Part shown: one piece after another, positions 24,462 through 38,259 of the stretch
How the letters are laid out: every line of letters starts with the position of its first letter
Numbering within the stretch: the stretch's first letter is position 1
Source of the DNA: Reticulitermes lucifugus
Taxonomy: Eukaryota > Arthropoda > Insecta > Blattodea > Rhinotermitidae
Assembly (NCBI GenBank): GCA_026260175.1
Contig: JAKCWW010000925.1
Span: 22,640 to 86,639 of the forward strand
Length of the DNA stretch: 64,000 nt
Direction of reading: 5' to 3'
The notes under the pieces: model-generated
Seen by the model: only the letters and a program-made list of their open reading frames with translations
Database searches by the model: none
Told to the model about the DNA's origin: nothing
Program-made: the position numbers and the translations under genes

Positions 24462-27400
24462 CACTAAAGCTTTAAAAAGTGACCTCTCTGTGGGATTGGG
24501 ACATGTGATTATCATTCATCTAAGCTGCTGTGAAAGAAACACCCCTGAAGTTTACTAATTCAGAGTTCGTGGGATTTACCCATTGAAGGTATTGATTCCA
24601 TTAGACATCGCTTAACATCAGAAATAAACCCAATAAGTAGAACAGGCAACGTAACACCATCACGACACTTGGCGTGACTACAGTGTAAGTTCACCGCGTG
24701 CTAATGTTTAACGATATCCGAGTGTTTCACGAGTCACTGCGAGTAGGTTATTTATGTCAACACTGCCATCCAGTGCTCAAATAATGAAATAATCAGGAAT
24801 AAATTACTTTGTGAATATTATTTCGATATGTACTTTAAACCTTTTAATGAATGTAATAAATTATTGGTATGTTTTTGATTTATTGTTAAACAAGAATATT
24901 CAGTGCTGTGAATTCTATATAAGGAACATCAAATGAAACCAAAAGGCATTATCATGAAGACATCAATTTACCATGGATACGTATAAGAAAGTAGGCTATT
25001 AAAACCTCAATTTCAAATTTTGAAGTTTTTTCATGCCCACGAAATGGTTGTCACCTAAATGCATTACATAACCAATAACGTAAATATATACATTTTTGTT
25101 ATTTTAACAGGCAAGGAACGGCAGACATGACAGTTGCATTCACATTTTTTCGGTATACCTGAAAGTAAAGGGTATACTTAGGAAACCTAAGCGAATGTAA
25201 ATTTTTAAAAATAATACCGGATTGTGAATAAATATACTGCGAGGATGTAGGCTGGAGTCATCGTGTTTGTCTCTTTTAAATGCAATTAAACAAATTTATT
25301 ACTATTTCTCAAACATGATAATGAAAATAAGCAGTTTTTTCTTTGCCAATCTTGCTTCAGTTACGCTGTAGTAGATACAAAATAAACAATCTCAAAATAG
25401 TTATGCAAGCTCTCTAACCCATGGAACTTTTCACGAGTTTTCGATGTCTCTGATGTTACTGGCGTCAGATTTCAAATACATATACAAGAGCTGGGGAGAA
25501 GAATAACAAATACTCAGATCTGTGAATTATGAAATATCCCACAAATAGGTCTGTTTAATTTGACTTTCTAAACAGTTTGACCTAAATCTAATGATGTATA
25601 ATCCAAAGGTTGTCGTTTCAAAATTAGAAAAAATAACAGAATAAATTTGTTGCTTCTAAATATTATTACTTATTTTTAAACTCATTAGACCTCATACAGC
25701 CTACATAGTTGAAATAACTTCCACAAGGAAGAAAAGAATAAGGAAAATATAATTCAATTCCTAAAAAGTTTATTTTAAATCAATAAAAAGCGGCGTCACT
25801 GCTTCCTTACGCTGAGTTCTAACAATTTCGTTCAATTTTCAACAACAGTATGATCTCGCTTTAACTTAACCTCGCGTCCACTGATGACCACTGGCAGAAA
25901 TGAATTAAATATGGACGTGCTAAGGCCATTACCTGGTTCATTTGCTGTTTATAAAACCTCACCACAAACCTCAGTGTGATTACTATCACTGTGTGGAAAG
26001 TACTCATTCACATTCATTGGCGGATCCTGCAGCAAATTAGCATAATCCCAGAGCTGATTTATATCTGCTCCTACCGGATCACAGAATGGATGAGTTAATG
26101 GATCCATATGCCATGCAATATTTTATTCAGCATACCAGTTCAGTGTGGAGCGAAACGTCATCAAGAGAGTGAGGTGTGATATACGGGCTGGTGCACGAAG
26201 AATCAGAGTTATACAGCAGTCAATTTTTTGAGAGGCAATTATGCAAGGAGGTAGATATTTAAAGACGCATTGCAAACTACGTTCGAAAAGTGTGCCAGGA
26301 ATTGTGTCGTGTGTCCGCTATGTTTATCGTATAATTTGACTAATGTTAAAGTAAATAACTTTTAAATGCTTCGTGACGTAAGAGTGACACCTGAAATGAA
26401 CAAAGAACATAACACATGGAGATCTATATTGTATTAAGTTTTGTGTAAAGAGGTAAATTCTTTTGAGTTTACGAAAACAAAACACAACCAGTTCGTTTCT
26501 GGCTTTATTTTTGAAAGCCCAAAGTATTTCTACATTAAACCTGCATGGTTATTTAAAACTAATAACACTTTAATTCTCCTTTTGTGACAGAAGAAATTAT
26601 TTTAGTGCATTTTCCTCATTTTAAAAGGGTACGTATTTTTACGCATAAAAAATTATGTTTACTAATAAATTACTGGGGTAAAGCATGCAGCGTTTTGCAA
26701 AAAGTAACCACTTTCTTTACAAAGAAAATCCTGATAATTATATTACATTAATTTATTATTCATATAATAATATTTTCCAAAGTCAAAAACATATTTTTCA
26801 TCGACAAACCGCCGTAAAGGTTTGTTTTTAAGATAAAATGGAAAGAGAACTATTTCTTTCACAGGCATTTTTAGACGTTAAATTATTCAAATCACAAGTT
26901 ACTGGGGTTCCTGAGGAAGAATTTCGTTTCGTAGAAAGGAAGGTGTTATGCGTTATTTAGTTGAGCATTCTGGGCATTATCTTTTGTTTTGACAAGGAGC
27001 CTTAAAAAATTCGATTTTCGCTTCTGAGTTATGAAGTTTTTCTCTTAACATTAAAGTTTTCACTTAGTATCAAGAAGAGTTAAGGGATTCTTTAAATACT
27101 TCCGTCCATAGTACATTAATTGAAGTTGTCAATAGTGTTTGTCAAATACTAATATAAGTGGCTACTTATGTTCTTCATATATTTACTAGATACCTTCAGT
27201 GCCAGATGGGCTGGCAATCTTCCTATAATTATGATCTGGAATCTCAGAATTTCGTACACATTCTTACGAAACTATTTGTGATTTTTAAGTTAACACGTTC
27301 CACACAACTTCGTAAAGTTACCAAGAAGGCCTCGCTGCATTAAGTAATGAAAAGCATAAATCCTCAGTCTCACTTATCCACACTCAAATATACTCTTCTC

Positions 27401-27816
27401 ACAGATATGTTGAATATCGTACCAATCATGTGTGTTCTTTTTTTCAGTTTCTTTCATTTCGCTCTTCATAAAATGCCTGTTCCCACTATATAATAACGTC
27501 CTTTGGTTGTTTGAGTTCTTGCATTGAATTGTACGAATATTCATTACGAAGATCTAGACCTACTCCTGCTAAAAGTCAGGAATTACTTTTAGCATCGTGA
27601 GTATGATATTAATACTTGTAAAATATTGTGTATTCAGGAGGCCTTGTCATTTTTTAAAAGAATGGGAGAGATGGGATCAACAGATGAACCACGTCTCCAC
27701 ATGAAAGCTCATCGTAACACCTAATTTAAAAATGAAAATCAAAGAGTAGGAAAAATCTTAAAGAATTCACTCTTCGAATTTTGAGGTTCTCGCAGCAGTG
27801 TGTTTGAATATAACCT
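24462..27816. other. Unannotated stretch
   Basis: AT-rich, almost without open frames: only one above 60 codons (27158-27343). Nothing recognised. Confidence 0.6.
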
Positions 27817-28000
27817 TCTTCTGTGATATGAGGCCGCGTTACTATGCGGTCGGTGTCAGATGTTTCTAGGCAAAGTATTGGTCTCATCTGCAAAGGCTGA
27901 AATGTTCGAGAATACCTTTTGGCCCTTGAAAATGGCCTGAATGCCTTGACTCGAAAATTTGGGACCGATTACCCAATGGTGTGGCGTCTTATCCCAGAAG
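27817..28000. mobile_element. Foldback element, family 1, copy 2
   Basis: The left end CTTCTGTGATATGAGGCCGC and the right end GGCGTCTTATCCCAGAAG are imperfect inverse complements, so the 184-bp unit can form a hairpin. Both arms contain motif fragments: CTTGAAAATGG then ACTCGAAAATTT on the plus strand, and GCAGATGAGACC then CTAGAAACATCTG on the minus strand. The 112-codon minus frame at 27856-28194 runs through this repeat and is not a gene. No target-site duplication is evident. Confidence 0.6.
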
Positions 28001-31000
28001 ATAAGAATCCTCAGAATTTCCTGCTGTAATTCGAACCTCAAATAACTGAAGAGAAGAAGGCATAATCGTACAGGACAGAAAAATATTAAGATGGATATTA
28101 ACGAGATTGTGAGAGTGTGAGGTGTATTCTTCTGGTTCAAGTCAGGGACAATTTCCAGTCCCTTGTGAAAACTATAATAAAAATTCCGTTTCATTAAAAG
28201 AACGGAATTTCTTGACCAGCCGATCGACTGTTATTTTTTTAAATATTGTACTCCATGGTGTGTACAAATTAGTTACCACGGCTATTTTAGGTTAGCTTTA
28301 AGTCCCTCTGAATTTTTCCTTTGAAATACAGATGCATTAATTTTGCAGCTGAATTTAATATTTCTGTATAAATATATTTATACACTCACACGTAGAGCTA
28401 CCGAGCAGTGAAGAAAACACGAATCGAGCATCAAACAAATTACTGATTTGAAGTGCTCGTTTCTAAAAAACAGATTGAAATATTTCGTTAAATTTATCTC
28501 TAAACTTTCATTAGCAAAGAAATTTTATGAAGGGCTATAAATATCCTCCCACGAACGAGATAGCTTAAGGCTCAGAGGCGGTCACACCATGCACAAATAA
28601 AGGGCTAAAAATGGTATCAACCCATGTAATCTTACGAGTCCTCGAAACCGAACTACAGAAACATGAGTGATTCTGTGATCACTGTGCTAGTCAACAATAC
28701 AGTTTCACCTGTAAAGGTGGTTTATATGGCGTGGATGAGAAGGTGCAAATTTTTTAAAATTGTGAGTAGCACAATAGGGTAAGTGGAAGGAAATAAAATT
28801 TATTACTGCCTGTGCATAAGAAAAGTAAATTGTTATTGAGTGCTTAAAACCGTTCCTATATCTGTTCTAAATAGTCCAAGTACCACTTCAAAATTAATAA
28901 TAAATGAAGACTAAAAGAGCAATTTTAATGAAAATAGAAGATTTGCGTCTTAGGTAGGAATATTAATTCTATCAACAGACGTCTGGATACTACATCAGAC
29001 AGATAGAAACATTACCTACAAATAACAATTAACAGTCTTTAGTTATAACTCGGTTCAAAATGAGATGGATACAAAATGTGTATTTTACTAGAATTGTAAT
29101 TATTTTCGCGTCCAAAAATCCCTCGAAGTTTGCAAAATATAGAATAAAAGTCGTTAAATGAATTATGGTTACGAAGAGAGAAGGACTTAATACTGATTGC
29201 AACCTATGATGGCTATCTATGTTACGTTACATGCAAACACTGTGCAGTATCGAATAAAGTGGAAAAGTAATTAAAAGGGAAGAGAGTTCTGAAAAGGCTA
29301 TCGTAACAGGGTACTGTGCCAGTATAGGTCTGGACAGACTGCGATAAATCTCAGACAGGAAAACTTGTAAGACAGTGTTACGTCTATATAATAACCAACA
29401 CAGTTTCTCCAAGAAAGGTTATAGGAAAGATTGTTAACTTCGGTTAGGACAACAAATACTCTGGACAAAGATTCGAGAGTGTGAAATGATCACACTAATA
29501 CACGGAGGTCAAAGAACTTTTAGTGATAAGAGGAAAGGCGGAAATTAAAGAAAGAGGAATATAGGTATCAAAAGTTACGGAGTAAGGAAACGGGAAAACT
29601 ATAAATGTAGAAACTACTCAGAATCGGAAGAAAAGAACTTCAAGCACAAAAGTTTTCTTACAAAGCCGAAATACGTTGCGTGTCCTTTGGAGAAACGTTC
29701 GTTGAGAAACATTCAACTAAGCACTGACATTTACTTGCAGACTGTTACAGGTTCGGATCCGTAGGATTACTGACTTGCATTTGAGGTCATGAATTTTTAT
29801 GTTTGGAAGCTATCTCAATCGATCGGGAAAATGGAATCGCTTCAGTGTGAACATGACAGAGTACATTTTAATTTCTGCACAGTCCTCAGACGAGAACGCA
29901 GATTCTGGAGTAGAATTATGCATGGAAATGTATTTCTGGAAACATTTCAACTCTGTGCGGTCATTTAAATGTAGAGCTGGGATCTGTGCATACACAAACT
30001 GAGCGGCAAGCATCTGATCACACAACTGACGAAATCTCATTCTGGCTGAAGTACCGTGAACCGGGATTCGCTGAAAGAGATTACAGGGTTTACAGGTAAA
30101 TGGCTGTTTCGATTTCAGCTTCCCTGAAGACGGTTGTTTCAAGGAATTTAGGCCCATAACTACTCTGTATCAGTTTAGTGTAGTGACGTCGTGGAGGCTA
30201 CGTTGGGCTGGGAAAGTGGGGAAAAAGTGTACACACAGAATTTTTTGAACAATCTCTTTAAAGAAAGCCACATGACGAAAATTGAGGGATAAGGTGAAGC
30301 TGCAACTTAGGGAGTTATGTTATAAAATTCGGAGTTGGACTCAATACTTTTAAGTAATTACAGTGATGGACTTCTTTATTGATGCTGAATTCCCGAATTT
30401 TACTATTTAGGATTCATTTCTTAGGTAGCTGGTTAATAACAAGTGCAGAGTTTAAAATGAATCTAGTAAGTTCCGAAGACGACTAAGTAATAAAGCAGGA
30501 CGCACGCCACGCAATTACTCGAGTCAGTACAACACATGCCGAAACATGAATTCGGTACATCTGCTTTCACATATACACGTATCTATTCGTAAAATAAAGG
30601 AATATATGTCAATAAAGATGTTAGACACTATAATGATGATGCGAAAATACATAAAGTCATAAAGGATTTTGTTGTGTAGTTATAAGTTTTTCTTTGCTTT
30701 CCTGAAGATATGGTTCAATTTCCTGATTTTTCTAAATCCAGGTATGTTACTCTTTTTCTTTCTGGAACCTTTACAATTACCAATGTGATAATGATGCCTA
30801 AAATATAACAGTTACAAAAATTCGTATCCACATTAAATGATTCTGCTTGCAATTTACCACATTATATACATATGCAGAAACATATGTATTGTAACGTATA
30901 TACAATTGATGAGGATGTTATTCAGCGTTCATTAAAAACGTTTAATACGTCTATATAAATAAGGGTAACTCCGTCAGTGAAAGCTGTGGACACAAGCAGA

Positions 31001-34000
31001 GATTTCGATTCCTGTCCTGATTTCTTGACTACCACAATTAGATGTTTTTATGTGATATTCAGTTATGAGCAATATAATTATTGCAATAATGTTTCCTTGG
31101 ACACGACCTTTTATTACGTTTGTTAGCAATATATAGGCCATGAGATATTCTACGACAAAAGATGAACTGGTTTCAATTTCCACTGACTAGACATAAAAGA
31201 CAATAACGTAAGAGGGCATAAGTCAACTAGAAATATGAAAAACAAATAAGCCAAAGGTTGAGGTAATATTATGTTTTAATATAAAAGGGAAAGCTTTTCC
31301 CAAAAAAAGTAAATCCTAATGTAAACTAATAACCTATACCTCCACCCCAGTGTTTTATTCTAAACCGTTAAAACAATTAGGATGATAATCTAAGTTTCAT
31401 TTGTGTGAAAGACAATGTAATAATTCGATTGACAAGGATTATATATAATAATTTATGCTTATATGGAGACTACGTTACGGTTCATAGTACTTAACAGCAA
31501 ATTTGATTCCATACAGATACGAAGGACCTGACAATATCTCAGAATAATTAGTCGAAATATGTTGTCTCATGTGTCTAACGCAATTAATATGAAGATGTGT
31601 CAAAGGTAACATTACTCCACTGAGTACATCAAGAGCAGTTGTGGGTCTCAACCAATCAAAATTTCCAGTTACATATTCCATCTTTTTCATATTAAAAAAT
31701 TCTAATAACATTGTTCTAAAACACCGTTGGTCTGTGTTCTTTCTTTAAGTTTACAGTTAATTACTGTCTATTAAATCAGGGAGAAGTTTAGTTTAATTTT
31801 ATTTTATTTTGGTTTACTCTTTTTGCTTTTTGGAAGAAATTTAAAATATTTTAAAATCTTTCGTTATTATAAATACTCTATGAAAATTGTATACATAAGA
31901 GAAAAATAGTCTATTAAATGAAATAATCAATGGACATTTATTCATCTATGGCGTACCCAACGACACTGTTAGTAGATCAAACGTTTTGTTTTCCAACTTG
32001 GTAAGAAGACCGCTGATGATAACTTACATAGAATTCGGCAGGAACCGAACGTGCATTATTTCCCCCTTTAAAGCCTGGCTGTTGCTACTTTTGCCGTCAC
32101 GTTTAACAATAAGAACCCTTCATTCTGCCCACAAATACGTTTATGTGTTCCATAAGACTTACAGAATAAACAGCCATTATTTTCCTCCTTAGTTTTAACC
32201 GACTGGTTAAGTGATTTTCTCGCTAATGGAAGGACACTGCGTTCTGTGTGCGTGGTAAGAACAGAATCTTCATATATAACGCAGAGTAATAATAATCTCC
32301 AAAGGATTGCAATACTAAATCATAATTTGCATGAATCGGTACACTAAACAAAAGAAAGGGACCAGTGAGAAAATTGTGTTTCCTGCCCAACTGAGAACAG
32401 GAACGAACCTTCTTAATAGAGGCCAGCAGATTTACTCCTTGAGCAAAATTTTTCGTTTTGATGGAGTGGTATCACGTGTTTATCGGGCGTTCAGTTTTAT
32501 GCCAATGCGCCTAAAACGCAAGATCTTTTTGATTAAAAGTAGCTCACATGGCTAAAGTTTCGGGCTTTTATGAAGGGTGGCTCTCAGATGCTGAACTTCT
32601 GGGTCGTTACACAATGTGGCGTAATACTGACTTTGGTTCAAGTGCACCCATGTTAAAAGAATTCCGTCGCCCTGAAGACGGAAACGGCGCGTTACTTCAA
32701 ATTATCGAAACAAACGTATCCTACACTTTTTAAAAACACAGCAGACTCTCATTTTATCTCCTAAGTACTCGTATGCTTCTTAACATCGTAGGAGACAGGC
32801 AAACTTCTTGTCAAATAAATCTATCATAGGAACAATCGCTAACGTGTGGTCAAGCAGATCATGGTCTCTATGAGGCGCAGTCACGCGGACCGCCAAGATT
32901 GTGTTCAACTACAAACATGTCTGGGTATGTGACAAATGAATCCAGAGTACAGCGTAAGGGACAGTTCCATTACGATATAACTTCATACAGCAGAAGGCTG
33001 GGTAAAAACACCACTGCAGTGTTATAATTTTTGCTGGGAAGCGTGGGCAGGGAGGATGATCTATGTGCACTCACAAATTCCTTACACTTGTTCCGCAGGA
33101 CTGTTGAAGTGGCTGTATTTAAGTCATAAACTCTATCTAAAGGCACAACTAGGCGATATTTTGCGGCAGTTAAGGGTGTAACCTGTGTACTGCGTAAGGA
33201 AGTACAATGAATCAAGACAGCAATTCCTCTGTTCCGGCAGATGATCCTTTCGGATACTGTGTCACTTTCTAATAATCGTGAAACCAACTTCCCAGTAAAA
33301 AAATACAAAAATATTTTAATTAAAAGTAATGAATTTGTAGCAGTTTCGTATTTTGTCATTTGTTCAAAAGAACGCAATTCAAAGGAACGTTTAGATTGAG
33401 ATCCATGCGACAACTTTGAAATTCAAAATATGTCGATGCTCTTTGAGTATCTTATGCCAAATTTTTAAACATTTAAATGTACCTGATGTAAAAAATCACA
33501 CATTTAAGATTCAGATTATTTTGACCCGAGTTCAAAATCCGAAAATGGAAGGGATATTTTTCATTGCAAATGTTAATAGAAATGCAGATTGTTTTGCCTA
33601 TAGAACTTGATCTTTTACTTACTTGAGTTTCTACCGTTTAGCTTTCTTTCCATACAATTTTCGTAACAAGAAAACCAATGTTACAAGAACCCTGTACATT
33701 CCGTAGAATGGTTCCGTCCATACGGCAGTGCCTATCCTCTTCCCGGTTATCATAAATTCCTCCATATCACATTCAGTCACATTGTATTGCAACCACTTTA
33801 TACTTAATTCAAAGGACGAGTGTCTTAAAGCCCCCAATACTGTAATGCAAAACTAGTCTTCACGCAACGCGCACTATTTCCACAAACAAGTTTCTGAAGA
33901 TGTAGTCATATCCTTGCAAAGGTTACATCCGTTGTGGGGTGTCTCATGCATGTCAATCAGATGTTACTGTTGCTTCAGCCACTTCTCTAGGAATATTATC

Positions 34001-35669
34001 TTCGTAAAAAAATAATGTAGAATCTAATGACGACTGTGACTGACGACACAAGTAAAACCGGTCCTGAAGAGAATATTACGATCCTGAGCAATATTGGAGA
34101 ACGTACATAAGGAATCTAGAGAAGACGTGTGACGACATGTCAGAAAACACCAAAAAGAAAGAGCAGTATCAGAATTAAAGTACCTGCAGTGTACTGTATC
34201 ACATCACACAAAAAAGACTAAACAGACCAGGACGCGTAATTCGAATCTTCAGTCCGATGAATAGAAAAGGAATCATCATTCTCCATTAAACCCCACCCCT
34301 ACGCAGTCAATGCCACATTATGTCCAAAAACGGAATTAGGTGGGGAGCACACCGTAAGCCCGCAAAATCTTAATCTTGCTAGTTTTTTAAATCTTTTCAT
34401 CTCTGATAAAGACATATAAGTTACGTCGACTCCAGTTCGACGTCGAATTACAGCAAGTTTTTCGCGACTGAAGTTCGCAGAAGTGGCGTTTTCCAGCAAG
34501 AAGCAATTCAACCGCTTAACGACTATATGAAACTCCCAGAGGCTTGCGGCTTTTCTGTGTTAACGTGTCCGGTAAATGTCCTCGGGCGGTTTTCTCTTGA
34601 ACATTCATTGTATATTATTAAAATAGCTGAAAGAAAACTGGGAGAGCATGTGCAAGGCCCTTTCTTCTTGCTCCGGGGTTGTGATTGTGCAGTAGGTTGT
34701 AATAAAACACCGTAATTTTCCAGTTCTATAAGACTTTGGTAAAAATGTATGAAAAACTTATAAGCCTCAATTTAGTTGTTACACTTTCTAGGGAAAAATT
34801 ATCTCCGATTCTCTCCACATTTTTTTCTACAGTCCATTACTCACTAGTTAAGGGAAAGGTTTTACAGTCTTCTTCAAATTGAGCTCAGTGTAAACAAGCA
34901 CTTTAAAAACTCGTGGAAACAAGTAATACGTGAATAATTGTTCCTGATACTTGTGCAGCTAGTCCAACGTTCAAAAACACGTATGAGGAATATATAAAAT
35001 AAGCAAGCTAAATAAAAAGTAACAACACCAAAAAAGCGAATATGATTTCAGCAAAAACTGTTGTTAAAATTTGGCGAAGTACCTAAGATGCTTCTTTAAA
35101 ATACTGGTAACCAAAAATAGTGGATGAAATTTTTATTGTTAGTGCATGAAAATCGATAGACATACCACTGTTAATAAACCTTCTGATCTAGATTATGAAC
35201 ACCCGAGAAAAAGCAAGCGCTCTTATTATGAACGTAGATAGTGAAAGAGAATTTGTGAAGCCATGTCTCGGCGGAGAGGAAGAATGCAGTCTAGAAGGAC
35301 TGCAGTGTTACGTGGACATCACATGTTGCATATGAGTGAGAAAATTCTGATAAGTCGTTAACAATCGACAATAACTCACTGTAAGTAAACAACAACTTAG
35401 GAAATAAAGGGTAAAACCTTAGTACTCAGGCAAAACCCGTCCTAGTACCACTTCCTTCACAGCAAATCTCATATGGATTGGCCTTTGATTGAACCAGGCA
35501 CTTCACAGTAAGAAGCCAGCCACTCACCGCTTGGGCCATGGCACATCCTTTACAATAGTAGTATTAGAATACTATTAGCAGTTCCTTCAGGATAATAGTG
35601 TTTGGCCATGCTAATTCGAAGTCGTAAGACATTTGGCTTGTGTTCCGAAACAAATCGATTCCAACTAGG
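28001..35669. other. Long unannotated stretch
   Basis: No recognised gene or repeat over 7.7 kb. It holds the window's longest open frame (147 codons, 32970-33413, minus), a 115-codon frame (29810-30157, minus) and a 61-codon frame (32548-32733, plus). None shows a domain, signal peptide or family resemblance I can name. In AT-rich noncoding DNA of this size, such lengths can occur by chance. Confidence 0.5.
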
Positions 35670-35712
35670 TAGTAGTAGTAGTGGTAATAGTTGCAGTAGT
35701 AGTAGTAGTATC
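35670..35712. repeat. Imperfect (AGT)n microsatellite
   Basis: AGTAGTAGTAGTGGTAATAG, then a second AGT run. It is complementary to the (ACT)n tract at 35881-35914. Confidence 0.9.
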
Positions 35713-35880
35713 AATGGTAGTAGCATCAGCGTAAGGAGAAGGAAGTAACCAAGCAGTAAGGAAAGTTTGGAAGTAAAGGTTATAGAAGTGATGGAAGAAT
35801 GCAGATGAGGAATCATTATTTTTGCCTTTGTTCTGATGTTGTTAGCATGATCACTACAAACATATTAGGTATTGAAAAAC

Positions 35881-35945
35881 CTACTCCTACTACTACTGCT
35901 ACTACTACTACTAGCAATAATAATGATAATAATAATAATATAAAA
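35881..35945. repeat. (ACT)n then (AAT)n compound microsatellite
   Basis: Repeated ACT units to about 35914, followed by AATAATAATGATAATAATAA. The ACT part can pair with the AGT tract about 170 bp upstream. Confidence 0.9.
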
Positions 35946-36509
35946 AATAATACCCTAGGTAAATTTTCTTAAATAAATTATACGTCTTTACAGTACAGAC
36001 ATAAGTAAATTATGAGATAGTCTCAAGTAATAGTCATAAATTTGTTGGAAAATTTTACAAAGAAAGTTTTGGTGAGTTCTTGCGTAATTCCCATCAAAAG
36101 TGAAGTTCTACTGTCACAAATTTGGATGAAATCGGACTCAGTTCAGAGAAGTTAGTTAGAAACCGCACAGAGAAGCAACAAGCATTGACGTAATGACGGT
36201 GAAACAAAGGGAACTGCAGAGTGTAGCGTTACTAACTGCATTGTTATTCTAGCTTCTTGTGGACAGTGTAGAATGCTGTAACACTGTACAGATGGAAATT
36301 CTCTTGTTGCAGCACCAGAATTCTCTCAAGAATAATCTGTGCTTCATTTCGAAAAGAGTCCACATCAGTCGTAACAATAACATACACAGGATGACTATTA
36401 ACCATTCATTTCTAGGAAAAATTTCCATGCTACTCGTGCTTCATTTCCATAAATTTCTATAATTCTAATAGTCCTATAAATCTACAAACATATTTAAATA
36501 TGAAGATCT
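35946..36509. other. Unannotated stretch
   Basis: No gene or recognised repeat. Confidence 0.55.
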
Positions 36510-36690
36510 AAGTCGTCTGGAATATGATGCCTTGTCGGTAAGTATAGTGTTACCAACGTTTAGTGGGATCTTACTGCCTCCATTTTCAGGGCCCAAAACT
36601 TCGACTACTCGGACCCTGAAAATGGAGGCTGCAAGATCAATCGAAATGTTAGTATATATCAGTCGAAACGTCGCCGTTTCTAGAAGACTT
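36510..36690. mobile_element. Foldback element, family 1, copy 3 (both arms clear)
   Basis: The unit starts AAGTCGTCTGGAATATGATG and ends TTTCTAGAAGACTT, its inverse complement in outline. The innermost arms are the best matched: 36552-36594 (GCCTCCATTTTCAGGG at the loop side) against 36611-36653 (CCCTGAAAATGGAGGC). The loop is only 16 nt. In each arm, read outward, CCCTGAAAATGGAGGC is followed by an AAGATC block and then AAACGTTGG or GAAATGTTAG. The overlapping open frames on both strands (91 and 100 codons) come from this symmetry and are not genes. Confidence 0.7.
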
Positions 36691-37851
36691 GAATTTCCAC
36701 TGAGCGTGACTCTACGACCCTCAAATATCGCAATGTTCATAACTGTCAAATATTTCTACCACAGAGTTTGCCAAAATCAACTCTTCGTCTGCATGTTTAT
36801 GGCTTCCTGTCTGAAACACCTTAAAGGATTCTGAACAAATTTCATAAGGAAATTGTGAAAATGTTTAGGGTGAAACACACAGACGATATTAACGGTCCAC
36901 TGTTAGATTTCATTGTAAAGTTACATATATCAAGAGATCAACAAAAATGTCTTTCTTGTAAGTAACTTTGCTGAAAGAAACTTTCTTGTTATTTCAGGAT
37001 TTTGAGAGTGGGAGACACTTCATAAAACTTCGGTCTACAGCCATACGAATAATGGTGCGCTGAAAAGTAATAGACCTAACTGATTAGTGCCTTGGGATTT
37101 AGACAATATTTGCATACGGAAAGTGGAAATGATGTCAGGTATTCCTTCTACAGTTGTACTTTATATCACGACATAAATACTAGCATTTGTCAGAGATAAA
37201 GTCTATGAAGACGACGTCCAGCAACATAAAAATAGAAATGATAATTGCGTAAAGAATATCAGCGAAAATGAACTGAAAGTTACTTATGTTTCTCACTGAA
37301 CAAACTTGATTCTCCAGTGGAAATAAGGAGTTCACTTTCATTACATTTAACTGCATAAGGTGTGTTATGCAGAATTCTTCTGAGTTCTCCCCGAATTTCC
37401 TGAGAGCATTCTATGCAATCTCCTTCACTGTCAATCAAATAAAATATTTATCGGTTGAGTCAAACCGAACAGAATTCTACTTCCGCTAAGGCTTCGCCAA
37501 TAAGAAAGGAAGTAGTAATCGAAATAATTATTTACACATAACGTCATGAAGACTAACTACTTGTAGGGAGCAGAGTTTCCTTGAGAGGCTACCAATTTAT
37601 CTCCTAGTAAAGAAATTCCGTGTATTTTGTGTAACCTGAAATTTCATTACCGCCGTCACCAAATACCGCCTCCTACCCACATCCTGAGCCAGATAAATCC
37701 AGTCTTTGTCCTCGCATCTTATTTTCTGAGGTCTATGTTAATATCATCTTCCCATCTACGCCCATGTCTTTCAAGAACGCTATGAAGAAATATAGGAACC
37801 AGAAATATGCAAAAGAGTCATTCAAATGAAAACAGGAAAAATTGTACAAAG
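36691..37851. other. Unannotated stretch
   Basis: No gene recognised. Confidence 0.55.
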
Positions 37852-38259
37852 TTATTTATCGCAAAAATACATTACAATAACATTTATTTTCATTGTAGTC
37901 ACACTACGTTCTACACACCTTTTCCAACGTTCCACTGAGGCATAAATTCCTCGGGAGAAGAAGTCTTCTGGTTGCAGTAGCAGCCAGTCATGCACCGCCT
38001 CCTTTACCTCCTCATCCAATCTGAAGTTACGTCCACGCAGAGCGTCTTTTAGGGGCCAAAAGAAGTGAAAATCCCCGGGTGCCAAATCTGGTGAATATGG
38101 CGGATGGGGTGACAACTCCATTTTTAAATCCTGAATCTGTTTCACTATATAGCGGCCTGTACGACGTCGAGCGTTGTCATGCTGCAGACATGCCAGAAGA
38201 CAACAAACCACTGCATTTTCTTCGAATTGCTGGCTTAAGCTGACTCCGAAACGTATCAC
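37852..38259 (-). pseudogene. mariner-family transposase, C-terminal half
   Basis: Mariner transposases cut and paste elements at TA sites using a D, D34D triad. This frame has QHDNARRRTGR, then HPPYSPDLAPGDFHFFWPLK. Exactly 34 residues separate the Asp of HDN from the Asp of APGD, so the second and third catalytic acids are present. LRGRNFRLDEEVKEAV and WLLLQPEDFFSRGIY complete the usual C-terminus. The first Asp and the DNA-binding domain are missing. Just upstream, a shifted frame gives KCSGLLSSGMSA, matching the expected stretch before HDN, so a frameshift near 38200 broke the gene. Family members usually have about 345 residues; this frame has 135. AATTGTACA-like sequence lies on both sides (near 37835 and 38300, inverted), but I cannot establish true terminal repeats. 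Confidence 0.88.

Noticed and set aside
29810-30157. 115-codon minus-strand frame
   Set aside because: No recognisable family, and overlapped by an open frame on the other strand.
32970-33413. Longest open frame, 147 codons, minus strand
   Set aside because: No domain, signal, repeat or family resemblance. This length is plausible by chance in 64 kb of AT-rich DNA.
33888-33935. TCTGAAGATGTA...TACATC hairpin
   Set aside because: It has a stem but lacks the second core and closing stem. Chance is likely.
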